Shown here: one piece after another, positions 1 to 11,900 of the stretch
Numbering within the stretch: position 1 is the first letter of the stretch
Layout: each line of letters opens with the position of its first letter
Source of the DNA: Sipunculus nudus
Taxonomy: Eukaryota; Annelida; Sipuncula; Golfingiida; Sipunculidae
DNA length: 64,000 nucleotides
NCBI GenBank assembly: GCA_026874595.1
Contig: CM049313.1
Span: 59,477,159 to 59,541,158 of the forward strand
Reading direction: 5' to 3'
Notes under the pieces: generated by a model
Database searches by the model: none
The model's input: only the letters and a program-made list of their open reading frames with translations
Told to the model about the DNA's origin: nothing
Made by a program: the position numbers and the translations under genes

Positions 1-2069
1 GCCGTGACATTGCCGATGTGAGAATAAAAATTGTTCATGTATACATCATTTCGAATGATTTTTGCGTCTTATATGAAATAATTGGAGGCAACCATGCACC
101 AAGAACAGCCGAACTGCCTTCATCAGTGACCGGAATTCCTGCATACACAAAGACAACCTGAAACAAAAACCTTCGGGATAAGGATTAACGATTAGGCCTA
201 TGGTGCACATGAAAACCCTTTGCTGTCGGTGACGGATTTAAGCATGTTTGGCCTGACATTTGACCGAATCTCTGACCAACATGCATGGTCAGCAAATGTA
301 AAAACATGTTTCTCGAGATCCCTTGACAATAAATTCTTATGTCAGCAAGCAAAAATGGTTAATCTCACAATTCATCCAGGTAATCCCATTGCTTAATGTT
401 GAAAGACGCTCAACAACTGTCGCTGCACTATCGACCACCTAGCATTTATATCTTATATAAAAAAATCTGGAATCATTGGTACCACGCAAACTATCTATGA
501 AAGCACGTTTAAAAGTTTTGTTTATATTTGCAATGCGACGACACGGATATTAAACCGCAAAGAGATCCATGGATTAATCAATATACAAAATATGTTTCAT
601 GGACAAATACCTTCTGTTGGTAATATTTTGCATTGATTTTTGCTCTGTTTAATTTTTTTTAATTACACTCCTCAGGATTTCTTCGTAAAAGCGCCATGTG
701 TGAATGAATGCGGGTAGGAAGCTTATCCTTGACATTCATATTTATATAGCGTCAGTGGGGAGAATGTAACATATACATTACCACGCCGAAAGTCGGGGGA
801 AACAGTGCTTAATATAGCTAATCAGTGCTCTGCATAGTTTAGTTCAACAAAACCTGAAAAGCTCCCCAGTTCCGTAAAAGGGGTGTCCAGTCCGGCGGGG
901 GTGGGGGTGGGTGGAGGGTTTTGGTAGCACAAATTGGTCCGAAACCCTTCAAAAAGGTTGCGACGGCTTAAAAAAAAAGGGGGGGGGGGTTCCGGATCCG
1001 CTAATGAAACTAACTAGGTATGCATATCCCCGTTTATTCCTCTAGGACCTGCTTCCTTCCCTTAAAACATACGTTTAATTAATCTTTCACATCTTCCTTA
1101 CACCAATCTACCCTTTATGGGTCTAATAAAATAATAATATAACAAGACAAAGATCTTAAAAAATCTGAATGCCTCATGTCCCATTCAGGTTCGCAAATGT
1201 AAATATCATCACTGACTAGGTCTTCAAGGTACACCTACTGATGTATGATTTATTTAGCAGCGAGCACGTACAGCGCCACTATTTAAAAGATATGTGTACA
1301 TATCTCCATGAAACAGTTTCCAGCTGAAAATCTGTATTTTCCTTTTCACTTTTAGAATAAAAAATCATCCAACATTCCTTATCTCCTTGAATACATCTTC
1401 CCAACCCCGGTTTATTAGTTTGGGAGTAATAAAACAGTTGACACGACGTCAGAATATCATATTAACATTAATTCTCTGACTACAATCTAAATATTCCTTT
1501 GTCGATTTAGAAAAGAATTACATTACACAAGTTGATACATTGATACCATGGGATAAATTTACTTCGCAGGCAGACATTCAAAGTTCTTACGCATAAAATC
1601 CGCGATGCATAAATTATTTTAATATTTAATTATAGGCGGCAGCTCAGGATCAACGAGTGCAATCAGTTTTACGACAGAATGACGGCTTTTCCATGACGTT
1701 CTAACTCTGGATGTTGAACGTTGCCGAAATACCCGGAAGAGGGCGCGATTTTTTCATAGCTTTAATGCGTGTGGATTACTGATGAAGGGCACTTACTTTA
1801 TTGCTGTCATCATTGCGTTTCATATAAACAAGTAACAATTCTCTGTTTCATCACCCTTCTTACATCCCATCTTGGGTAAATATTTTAAACCTTTAAGGTT
1901 TACTAAAAAAACTTGACTTTGAGCAATAACAATCATAAATCTGTTCAAAGACAAGGTATTTCATAATATAAAACTGCACAGTTAAATTCTATACACTTAA
2001 TTTAAATCCCTTAATCTTAATTTGGAGCCGTTCATCAGATATCTTGCGCGGAGAGAGGGCGAAAGAGAC

Positions 2070-2073
<4 letters not shown>
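1..2073. other. Non-coding stretch left of the lectin gene
   Basis: No exon could be supported. Short open stretches near 35-157 and 369-438 on the minus strand have splice-like edges but their phases do not join. A G-rich patch at about 880-1005, ending near TTCCGGATCCGC, resembles one end of the GGATCC-type repeat seen at 24.2 kb and is probably a relic. Confidence 0.4.

Positions 2074-2112
<39 letters not shown>
2074..2112. repeat. (GA)n microsatellite
   Basis: Uninterrupted AG/GA dinucleotide run. Confidence 0.95.
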
Positions 2113-2115
<3 letters not shown>

Positions 2116-2312
2116 AACGTGGCTTCGTTCAAAGTGAAGAAGAAACACTATGTATGCTTTGCATCGGTCCATAAACATTTGTCTTTGACGTACACTTTCT
2201 GAAAACAAATCTTGTAGTTCTGGATTATTACACTTCCACCAGGAAGGTGCTGCTATTTTTTCCCATGGATAAAAAAAAATATATCCATAAGGTGAACGGT
2301 TATGAGCGGATT

Positions 2313-2318
2313 TTTATT
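2313..2318 (-). promoter_or_regulatory. Poly(A) signal candidate for PAN/CTLD gene
   Basis: AATAAA on the minus strand, about 155 nt past the lectin stop codon. A plausible polyadenylation signal, but the hexamer is common in AT-rich DNA. Confidence 0.35.
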
Positions 2319-2473
2319 AAGTTTGGTGTAATGTAAGGGTCACACGGTACACTCCATCGCATACAGACCACTGCACAGAATCAAGCCCAAAGGACGCAGG
2401 TAGTATCAATGGTGTGCTGCATGTCACAGGCCACGTCAAAGTTCTTGTAAAATAGTAGAGATATTGGCAAATG

Positions 2474-2697
2474 TCATGAATACTGGCAAACCACATTTGC
2501 TAAATTTGAACAGACCCAGTCATTCCATTTGTCGTATTTGTTAGGGTAGAGCGCGCCACAGTGTTCTAGATTATTGTGATTATTTGGTTCTTCTCTATCC
2601 CAGGCTGTGTACGTCATCAGGGGGCCATGAATCCCCCATCTCCACTGGCTCTCTACTTGCCTGTCGCTGATGTACAGCCAAATAAATGACGTAATAC
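2474..2697 (-). CDS. Exon 4 of PAN/CTLD gene: C-terminal half of lectin domain and stop
   Basis: 224 nt after a TTACAG acceptor. It contains WLYISD, WRWG, REEPNN, EHC, KWNDWVC and ANVVCQYS followed by TGA. The EPN tripeptide and WND motif are the calcium-site residues of mannose-type lectin domains. Confidence 0.75.
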
Positions 2698-4775
2698 CTG
2701 TAATTTATGAAAGTTTAAAATTGACTTTACTCGTTGACAATATTGCTATACTATTACTTTTTTTAATTTTCATCTTATGATCAGACCTTTTTTTATATCT
2801 CTTTTTTTTATATTTTATTCACTTGAGATAAAGTTAAAGTGGGCATGGAGATCACCCTTAGGGTCAAGAAGATTTATCTGGGCCCAATCATAAATTCACC
2901 AAGTCATATACATGTGCAACGTGTGCGTCATTCAAATGCCGTTTGCGAACCACATTGCACACCCCCAATTTATTTCTTTGATTTACAATTTAAATTTCAA
3001 AATTATCATAAATTTTAATAACTTTTCGGCAAGGCATTGAGACCAAATGCTTTATAATGTACCTTTGCTTACCAGGTACTTGGATACATCATAGCTTTCC
3101 CCAGAGTTACGGACTCGCAGCAAAGTTCCACCTTTAGTGTTGCAGTATTCAGCAGCGACAAGCCACTCCATTTTGGTTTGTGCTAGCATGAGGCAGGTTC
3201 CTGTGGGTAGTAAAGGGTAGCCATCCGGGCAATCTTTAGAAAAATAAATTATTAAAAAGAAAATAAATTCTCAGTATGTGAAATCTATTGCTCCTCTCTA
3301 AGGGTGAGCATTATTCTACGATTTACAAAGAGCTAGGCAGAGTGCATTCATTTAAGAAATATTTCTTCTAAAATTTTGTGGATCCTTTGTATAAACGCTT
3401 AAAAGTGCTTATAATGCAACCCTAGGGACAGGACATTAACTGTTTACATATACAAAAACTGTAATTTTAACAATGTTGTCCGCGGGGGAAGGGGTTGGGG
3501 ATAATATCTAAATTAGGTCCTGCAAACTGCCTGAATAACGCCGTCTTGAAAGGACATTAGGCCGTTTGATTATCGGGTGTTTACTATAATTTCTCGGTCC
3601 TTTAAACATTAATTTCGAATGACCGAATTTCAGATTTCCAAGGATATTATTTATGGACCACCTTGAATGTAAAGTAAGAAGACGTTTGGTCTAGCGGTTA
3701 CGCTTTGTGTCCTGTTAACGGATGTTAAAGCAGACGGCCGTCACGACGGACGACCGACGAAGAGTGATCGCTATAGCTCATTTTCAGTCAGCTGAGCTAA
3801 ACAAATGAAAAAGGCGAGTGCTACCTGTCATAAACTCCTTATCCGAGACAGAAGTCTGCAGATCTACATACTCGGGCTAAAAATTAGACAAGTCAGCATA
3901 AAAAATGCAGGCGGTTACCTCCAAAAAGAAAAAAAAAATAATAGAAAAGTTTTTAAATATTAGAACCTAATCAAAATAATGTTCTTTACAGAGAAGAATG
4001 GAATTATGCTAACCGTTCAATACATATGAATGAATCCCAGGCGCCGAAAACACTGGGAATAACAATCCTTGGAGAGATAAAAAGGAACACTCGCCAGTGC
4101 TTGTTATTTGGACCAGGTTGCATGGAAGTGATGATTCTTGGTGCCGGGAACAGAGGGTGAGACATCGGATGTTTGATACATCTTGGTACGTCTTGATAAC
4201 CGTTCCCCCGGAAAAGACCGTATCTTTCTTCCGGGTATACTTCACGGATGAAATCGTGGCACTAACACCTTTTTAGAAAAAGAACATATACTTCAACTTC
4301 AAAACTACACCTGTTATAGGCCCCAAAAAATAAAGGTATGGTTCACCACCCGCATTATTTTTTTGTTTGTTTTATGTCTGTGCTTGTCTGCTGATTTTCA
4401 CATGTATGCTTTTTGTATTAATTATGTATGTACACGTAATTTAAAAAAACTATTTCATCGTAGCCAAGTATCCGTTACCAGATACCGCATATCAGCCCAG
4501 CTAGAAGTACCGAGACAATGTTGTTAGACTTTTTGACTGACAGCTAACCGGCCCGGCAACCACGGTTAACCCGACTGTATAGAAAAGTATAACCAAACTA
4601 TATACATGTAGTAAAAGGTTTACCCGAGTCTATAGTATAAGGTTAACCCGAGTAAATAGTACAAGGATACCCGACTGCATAGAATAAGGTTCATTCTATT
4701 ATCGAAGTGGGATTAAGCAAACTTACCTTTTCCCACAAATAAAATCCATAAAATGGAATAAATACTGATGTACAT
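2474..4775 (-). CDS. Secreted PAN/Apple-like plus C-type lectin domain protein (4 exons)
   Basis: Coding exons, 5' to 3': 4775-4727, 4268-4014, 3233-3063 and 2697-2474. All junctions are phase 1 with GT/AG sites, and the sum is 699 nt (232 aa plus stop). Exon 1 encodes a signal peptide, MYISIYSILWILFVGK, and ends at GTAAGT. Exon 2 has the Cys spacing of a PAN/Apple-like domain (VSNIRCLTLCSRHQ, then LPC and GEC). Exon 3 gives the first half of a C-type lectin domain (CPDGYPLLPTGTC, later EYC). Exon 4 gives the second half: WLYISD, WRW, the EPNN calcium/mannose-type motif, EHC, KWNDWVC and VVC, then a stop. EPN in this family usually predicts mannose-type sugar binding. There is no membrane segment, so it should be secreted. 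Exon 3 could use GTAAGC four codons earlier, but only GTACAT at its end keeps the frame. The join between exons 2 and 3 uses a weak GTTAGC donor and is the least certain. No cDNA was available. Confidence 0.72.
3063..3233 (-). CDS. Exon 3 of PAN/CTLD gene: N-terminal half of lectin domain
   Basis: 171 nt, phase 1 to phase 1. It opens with CPDGYPLLPTGTC, then MEWLVAAEYC and GGTLLRV, the usual first half of a C-type lectin fold. The donor AAAG^GTACAT is chosen because it alone keeps frame with the next exon. Confidence 0.7.
3681..3815 (+). repeat. tRNA-related SINE fragment
   Basis: TGGTCTAGCGGTTACGC at about 3687-3703 matches a tRNA A-box. It is followed by a body with GTGATCGCTATAGCTC and a short tail resembling a SINE body I associate with bivalve genomes. 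No clear B-box is visible, so this is a degraded copy and not a tRNA gene. Confidence 0.4.
4014..4268 (-). CDS. Exon 2 of PAN/CTLD gene: PAN/Apple-like domain
   Basis: 255 nt, phase 1 in and out. The acceptor is CTAAAAAG and the donor is GTTAGC (weak). Cysteines fall in RCLTLC, LPC and GEC, the spacing of PAN/Apple modules that commonly precede lectin domains in molluscan proteins (family knowledge). Confidence 0.58.
4727..4775 (-). CDS. Exon 1 of PAN/CTLD gene: signal peptide
   Basis: The ATG is at 4775-4773. Sixteen hydrophobic codons are followed by one base and a strong GTAAGT donor. Splicing to 4268 makes a Gly codon and continues as VSATISSVK. Confidence 0.62.
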
Positions 4776-6185
4776 GATGCAGGATTTCTCTTACGATGAC
4801 ACCATACCTAGTGACGTTCAGATAATAGTACGGTGTTGGACGCTCCACCTTTATTTATCAAACTAATGCCTCATGGTGCTGTCTTTAATGTCACCTGTTT
4901 GTTGGAAGGAGGCCATAGGATACCTTGGTTCTCTGGTGACCCGGACTGTCACATCCGGTCCATATTTGAACGTACCCGTGTAAGCGATGCTCAGTTGACA
5001 CCACCATGCCTGTATCGATTTGTCTTAGTTTACCTTGCAAGTACGTCATATAATATAAAATATACGAAGGGATCATTCTCATAACCTCTTTAAATATATG
5101 GAACGCTTTTAAAGCAGTTCTACCTGGGGGGGGGGGTTATCCTAAGTAGTAGTTAAGTTTGTGCTTTTAATTCTTGTCTCTGTCACTAAAAAGTGATGTA
5201 TTTTTAAATGTGAAGTAAGTGTTATATTGTAAAATATGACTGTTTAATATATCTAGGCATATCTTGCACGCTCAGGCCAAAATTTTGGTGATTAACGTGG
5301 AATTTTGCAGAGTCCGAAGTGCAGGTTATAAATATACCGTGTCAAATTTTGATGGGTTATGGTAATATTTGACGGTCAGTTTTTCAGTTGTCATCGCATT
5401 TTGAGTGATTTGTTAGAGGTAGTGGACCATGATTGTTACAAGAACCAGATTTGATCCTCTCGGGTCCTATATCCAGAAATCCGCACGTCTCACTGGATGC
5501 TCTACTCGGGATTCCAGAACCGAGCGTCTCGAAAAAGATTTCAAGCGTCACAGACGCTTATCTCATCGTTTCTGAAAACCCGAATTAAAGTGACTATTGA
5601 TTGAGTAATAACAAACGATTAAACAGCTTTGTGTATTTTGCAAATTGTGCGTTTTGCACATGAATGAATAATTTCTTTCCAACCCTTCGCATTTGTTATA
5701 AAGATTCAGCATTTTCTATATCTTTCCCATGCTTACACTTATGGTGTCACTTGAGTAGAACAATGGATGCGAGATATTGTGTATTCAGATTGACCACATT
5801 ATAGCGGTTTATTTAATGAGAGAAGAGCGACTGATCGGTTGATATAGCAGTGTTAATGTAGTCACCAAAACTAGTCGATCACAACACAGGCGCCACAGAC
5901 AGAGAGCCGATGAGCCTTGTATCTTCCTGCATATTTTGATCCTTTTCAGGGAGGTGGTAGCATTTTAACACTACAGACCATGGAAAATACAGTGTGTAGG
6001 TACGGTGAATATTAGGCCTATTTATCTTTACAATTGCTGTTATCCCAACACATAAAGTTAATTAGCCTCGTCATCGGCGATTGCGCAATCCGAGGTATTC
6101 TAAAATGTTTCATTACTCGGAATCTGGCTCTGTTTTTCGATTACAGGCACTTATTGTTCTATTCACCAATTTAATAGATCGAGCG
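4776..6185. other. Non-coding stretch
   Basis: No domain-bearing exon was recognised. Open frames at 4833-5084 and 4891-5082 lack family signatures. A short poly-G run lies at 5128-5137. Confidence 0.4.
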
Positions 6186-6189
6186 GCGC

Positions 6190-6222
<33 letters not shown>

Positions 6223-6226
6223 AAAT
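6190..6226. repeat. Poly(C)-poly(A) tract
   Basis: A C homopolymer runs directly into an A homopolymer. This is low-complexity DNA whose length is likely unreliable in any assembly. Confidence 0.9.
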
Positions 6227-6485
6227 TAAATAAATTAAGACACACACACACCAACACCTGTTTAGTCACACGAGTTTCATTGGTTTTGACGCAGTGAGGT
6301 GTCCGAAAACAATCTGTGGATGTATGAAAAGATAAGTGCCACAGATTCTGAGAATTGTCTTGATTGACAACGTTTTCGGATCAAGAAGATTTAAATTGAT
6401 CCTATCATCCTTCTTAGGGAGTCCCTCTTCCAAAGCAATTCCCAGCTTTCTCCAGATCGCAGGTGTTACAGCTTCCTGGTAGCAG

Positions 6486-6682
6486 AGTATGGCTCCCTGG
6501 TAACAGAACGTTCCAGTATGGCTCCTTGGTAACAAAACGTTTCAGTATGGCTCCCTGGTAACAGAGCGTTCCAGTATGGCTCCCTGATAACAATACGTTC
6601 CAGTATGGCTCCCTGATAACAGAACGTTCCAGTATGGCTCCCTGATAACAGAACGTTCCAGTATGGATCCCTGATAACAGGA
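6486..6682. repeat. 29-bp minisatellite, 6.8 copies
   Basis: Units start at 6486, 6515, 6544, 6573, 6602, 6631 and 6660 (partial), each beginning AGTATGGCTCCCTG. A partial unit precedes them at about 6470. Copies differ at a few positions (TGGTAAC or TGATAAC). An open frame across the array rotates through frames because 29 is not a multiple of three, so it is not taken as coding. Confidence 0.93.
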
Positions 6683-6699
6683 TATATGGCTGTATTTAT

Positions 6700-8740
6700 T
6701 TTTTCCTGAAATAAGGGCCTCTTTTTAATGATTTTCCACACAGGACTTGTGTATCTAATATTCCCAAATTCATGGTTTGAATGCAGTGAAACCAAAATTA
6801 CCCCTCTAAGCGATCCCAAATAACAATATGGGCAACATGTCTTTGATTGGCCACAGATTTTTAGAATATTTGAATGATACCATCCACTTTGTTTGAGATT
6901 ATGCTAAACATAATTAAAAATCAAACAATAAGTTTTTATAAAGGCCTCCTAGCATAACAGCTAGTGCAAACGAGAGCAGGCCAGACCATTCACTACTCCT
7001 CTTCAGGCTTCATGACCCCAGGTCATGTAAACAAATAGGACCAGTGACCGATGGGCCATTATTGAGAGCGTACCAATCTAGTTTCTATCACGCCCCTACA
7101 ATGGTTGAATAATGCCATATATATCTCTTCCAGTTTAGTTCTGTGGGGCCGCCGGGGGTACTCGTTTCAACCGTCGAACTTTTAAACAAAACATATTTCT
7201 TATATTTCAATTTGTTACATTTACATTTCAATAAAACACCTGCTTACATTTCATTTGCCTGCTTATCAAAATATAACTTTTTTTTAAAGTCTTTATTACA
7301 AGAACACCCATGTTTATGTAATTTGGCTTGAAACAGTTTTGAACTGACTACGTTTCACTACGTTTAAACCTACTCCGCTGGTGTATTTAGAAACGCATGT
7401 TCATTGTGGGGTTTAAAATTCAGCGCCCGTAAACCGTAAATAGCAGAGTTGCACTCTTGTGAGTCCGATTCTGTACAGTGTGAACAGAAAGCGCAAATAT
7501 ATCTATATGTTGTTTTTAGTTAACCATATAAGCATTCATTACAACGTGTGTATAATTCAAATCCAACTCTTTTTTTATCAAAGATAGACACTTTTGTCTT
7601 GGCAGTGTCAATTTTCCAATGCGCATTTTTGTTGTACGAATTCTTGAATAAAACAATAGAATGAAGACCGTCTTTACTGTGTATTTGAGGATATCAGCCA
7701 ATTAAAACGAAGGAGAGCCTAATTTTGGTTCTGCTTGTTATATTTAACATTAAAAATATTTATATTTTGGTTTTGCTTAACTTTTATCTTTTGTTTTGTT
7801 GAAAGCTTCAAGTTCCGCAACTTCTACATTTCTTTTATTCGTTCCATTGATATAGCAGAACTATACTTTTTTTCATTTTTTTTTTTCATCTCAAGAACAA
7901 ACTATCTCAACACATTAAATAATGCATAGCAAAAAATTAGTACACAATTAATACACAAAAATCAGTTCACATTCTGTCCATACAAAAATTGAAACAGATC
8001 TAATAATACACGATTAATATTTCCTTTTGCGTAACCACTCATCTGGCTAAAACAGTATATCCATATGCCTCTGTGACACCTCTGAAAAATGGCTTATGAA
8101 TGATATAAATTCCAACGAAGACATTAATGATTTGCATTGTCTTTTGTCAATGATTATTTGTACCTTGGAATGAAAAGGGCTGAGGATGATTGAATCCCCT
8201 CCCTGGGAAGTCCAACAGTAAACAAGTAAGTAGTGTAAACAAATACGTGTGTCGATTACTTTATCGATCGTGCGGACAGTTAGGTCAAATTTACTTCAAA
8301 TTTACTTCTTGTGTTTAAACAAACTACAAGCCTTGTTAGACTTGTTATCCAGAAAATGTCTTGTTTTCCACAAAGAGCGACCATCAATTTTTTTAGCGCA
8401 TTAGCACAGTGTACTAGTATCTGCCAAGAACTTCATCGCTAGGCAGGTTTAAATACCTAGCTCACCTAGGACTCTTTGTTATACCTCCCTTTGAATTTGT
8501 GAAGTCAGAACAGACAGTTTATTGCAGTATATCTTCTATTCCGCGTTTAATTTCGACCAGTTAAATATTATGATTTTCATTAACTCTTTCAGTAAGTACG
8601 ATTGACATACTTAATCCGTCAAAAATATTATTTACAGAAGTAAATGAACCGTAATTATTCTACGCATAAAATGAGTTATACTGATCAAAATAACTAAATG
8701 AACCGTAAAAACAATTAAAAGATTTAATCAACCGTATATA
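6700..8740. other. AT-rich non-coding stretch
   Basis: Only short frames without recognisable domains. Nothing else supported. Confidence 0.4.
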
Positions 8741-8780
8741 ACTTGGTTGCTTCTGGTAAACAATGGGGTCAAATCGCGTG

Positions 8781-8783
<3 letters not shown>

Positions 8784-8826
<43 letters not shown>

Positions 8827-8833
8827 ATGACCA

Positions 8834-8886
<53 letters not shown>
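8784..8886. repeat. Two (TA)n microsatellites with inverted flanks
   Basis: TA runs at about 8784-8820 and 8838-8886 are separated by AAAATGATGACCAATGCC. TGACCAATG before the second run and CATTGGTCA after it are perfect inverted repeats, so the second run can sit in the loop of a hairpin. Tyr-Ile frames here are microsatellite translations. Confidence 0.9.
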
Positions 8887-8889
<3 letters not shown>

Positions 8890-8959
8890 ATGACATTGGT
8901 CAGGTCTTTTGTATATATTTTATTAATTAAAAAAATGCACCAATACTTCTTCCCTTAAT

Positions 8960-11900
8960 AACACTAAAGCATATAACAAATTGATTTATCTACATTTAAA
9001 AATATAATCAAAACTTATTAAAGATACAGAGTTGTACGACTCACAATCCTTCTACTGTCCTTAAAAAGGAAGAAATGAGCCTAATTCCACATAATATATA
9101 TAACCTACTATTTGATGAGTTATCCCTATCCATTGACAAAACAAATATGGATATAAAAAAGTTGATTAGACAATAACTCTCTAATCATCTCTCAGGCTTC
9201 CATAATAATCAATAAGTACGAGAGTTAAAACAATTCCGAACTGAAAATGTTTTATCCATACTTGTTAAAATACTGCTTGAATACTTTTGAATGGCTCTGG
9301 TGTGACTTTTCGGGAGATACATGTAAATATGTAGGATGTAATAATATATTTATCAGAATTTTTCTTTAAATACGCATTTTAATTATTTTAATATGTTAAG
9401 TCAGTGCCCATTATTCCTGTAGGTCCTGATCTATAAATAAATCCTTGCAAAAAATCATAATGAGGCCACACTAAACAACACATAAAATTAACAATTTTAT
9501 AAATAAGAAAAGAAGCATACAAACAAGCAACTTTTTATGTCTTCCATTCAGACACTGACAAGACCATTTTTGTTATTGTTTTTATCATGGACTCAAGAAG
9601 AAAAAAATGGAAGGACCAGATTAGGGCACGGAGACGAAAAAAAATACACGACTGAAACGTCACGCCCGTCGATCACAATTATCTTATGTTTGCTTTGTAC
9701 ACACAACATGTACGCCTTGTCAGTATATGAGACGTTATATCACAAATGTCAGTCGTGCTTTTTGTGCGCAATCAATTACTTGGATTATGACCGATCTCAT
9801 TAACACAGATGTGAGACATTTTATATTTTAATACGCATACATGATATATCTTTTTAAAGAAAATGTACGATAAAAGGTGTCAAGGAATTGTTTATTTATG
9901 TAGTCAGAGAAATCTGTAATTATCGAAAGATCGCTAAAAAGAAAATATAAGACTCTCAACGCTATGGTTTTATCTGATGACAAAATGCGTAACCCTGCAG
10001 ACTAAGAACTAGAGTAGGTTATTTAAAAGATTATCTGGCTGTATGAATATTCATAGGAGTAAAGTTAAAATCGTCTAATGCTATCCTTCGAAATATGCTC
10101 ATTCTCCACCGGAAGACTCTCCGCCGCGTCATAATTTCGGTCATTTAGGAACTAATTTCTTTCCATCACTGGAAGCCCATCCAGGCATACAAAACTCCTT
10201 TACACAAAAGATATTGATACAACAAAAACTATAGAAATTTTAAATACCACTGAAAACATGACTACAGCGACCTTAACGCTGGACAGTTGTGCATATTACC
10301 ATTTTGTTTAATCAGGACCAAGACTTGCTCAGTCGATGCAGTGGCTAAGAATTAATACCTCTCGCTGACAGAGCCATCAAACTTGCTGTCGATGTGTCAA
10401 CGCTCAGAACAGGTACCGCCACCTAATCTACGGCCCCTCACGCAATAAGAGTTAGAACTGAGGTCTGACGTCTATCGGTGCATGGAATCACATTTTGCTG
10501 TTCGCAATTTAGTTGCAAACATATATACTAAAGCCCTGGCAGGGCCAACCAGAACCTTTTGCCAAACCTTCTTGATGCCGTGTTTGAGCACAGGGCACTT
10601 AACTCATGTACGTGGTCCAGGCTATAAACGCGAAAACCTCATCTTTATGCGTTACAAAGTATAATGCACAAAATGAGGTCTCACACGAGACGTCGAACCG
10701 GATTAAGTCAGAGCAGAGTCAAACAATGGTGTAAACGGTGACACAGAACATTTCAGCTATGGTCATGCTTCGGAAATTACCGTGCTTTTTTTTGACAATA
10801 CAGTGTGTCCTATGGGTGCAATTTCCATATTCAACCCATTAATCAGGAGGAAATTGACATAATTTCGGGAAGGATCTTTCGCAGCAACCATCTGTACGAA
10901 ACGATGCCAGTAAAGGCAAATGTCAACTTAGCCTATCGAAAACCGTACAAAAACGGCCGAAGTCCCGTGGGGTGGGTAACAAGTCAGTATAAAAAATCCT
11001 TATGACTTCAGTGCCTTCTTGGAAAAATCATGAATTAAAATCATGATCATCCCTATTGACTTCTGTTAAAATATTTAGAACTAAATTGTCTTCAATTAAA
11101 GTTGATAGTTTGTTCCTTTCCTTAGTTATTTTACACGGAGGTCATGACAAAAATGTACGGATCTCCTTATTTTGGCGATCCCTGGGGAACGTGGCTTCTG
11201 TGTGAAAGTACAATTGAATAACACCAGTCTCATAAATAAATGAAACTAGATGCACCCTTGGAAGATAAATATAGTTCTGCAACAAGCTGGTAGCCAATGA
11301 ATGTCGCAAATTTTAATCCTAAGCTTCCGGGAAGGACTTTTTCCACATGTAATTCACTACATGATATAAAGATAACTTGTCCTTCCATTCTTCAGTAAAC
11401 TCCTCCCATATAATTAGTCAGCAAAGCATGGCAAATTATGCTGTTTACAAAAATTACGTTTTGGGAAAAGATATTAGCATATGTAGGGACTACGAATGAT
11501 AAGATTTTTTATGACAATATGATAACGACATCATTGCTGGATTGATGACAATATAATAGACATAATGATTGCATATACTGCCACCTACTGTGAAAATAAT
11601 TTGAAAAAAAGTTTATTACTATAGCAAAGTAAAAGATAGCTCATGTGAGCTGTCTGTCTGCTAAAAATTTTTATGACACTATATTAATGCTTTTAAAAAG
11701 AACTAGCTTTTTTTTTATATATATTCCATTTTCCCTTAACAAGTATCGGTATTAATTATTAATTTTTTTTTCTATTTTAGTTTATTTCCTAGACTCAAGC
11801 CGATTGAGAATTGTCATAATAAATTGGAGTGAAAACAATCTCCCTTGTCAATCACTTATAAATGAAGCTGACTATTAGGTTTAACGCGCCGTATATCATT

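Noticed and set aside
35-438. Possible minus-strand exons at 35-157 and 369-438 with splice-like edges
   Set aside because: Each is open in only one frame and the two phases do not match; no domain motif is visible.
6466-6819. 117-codon minus-strand frame across the 29-bp minisatellite
   Set aside because: The repeat unit is not a multiple of three, and the frame is a by-product of a stop-poor repeat.
8660-8958. Tyr-Ile-rich frames on both strands
   Set aside because: Translations of (TA)n microsatellites.
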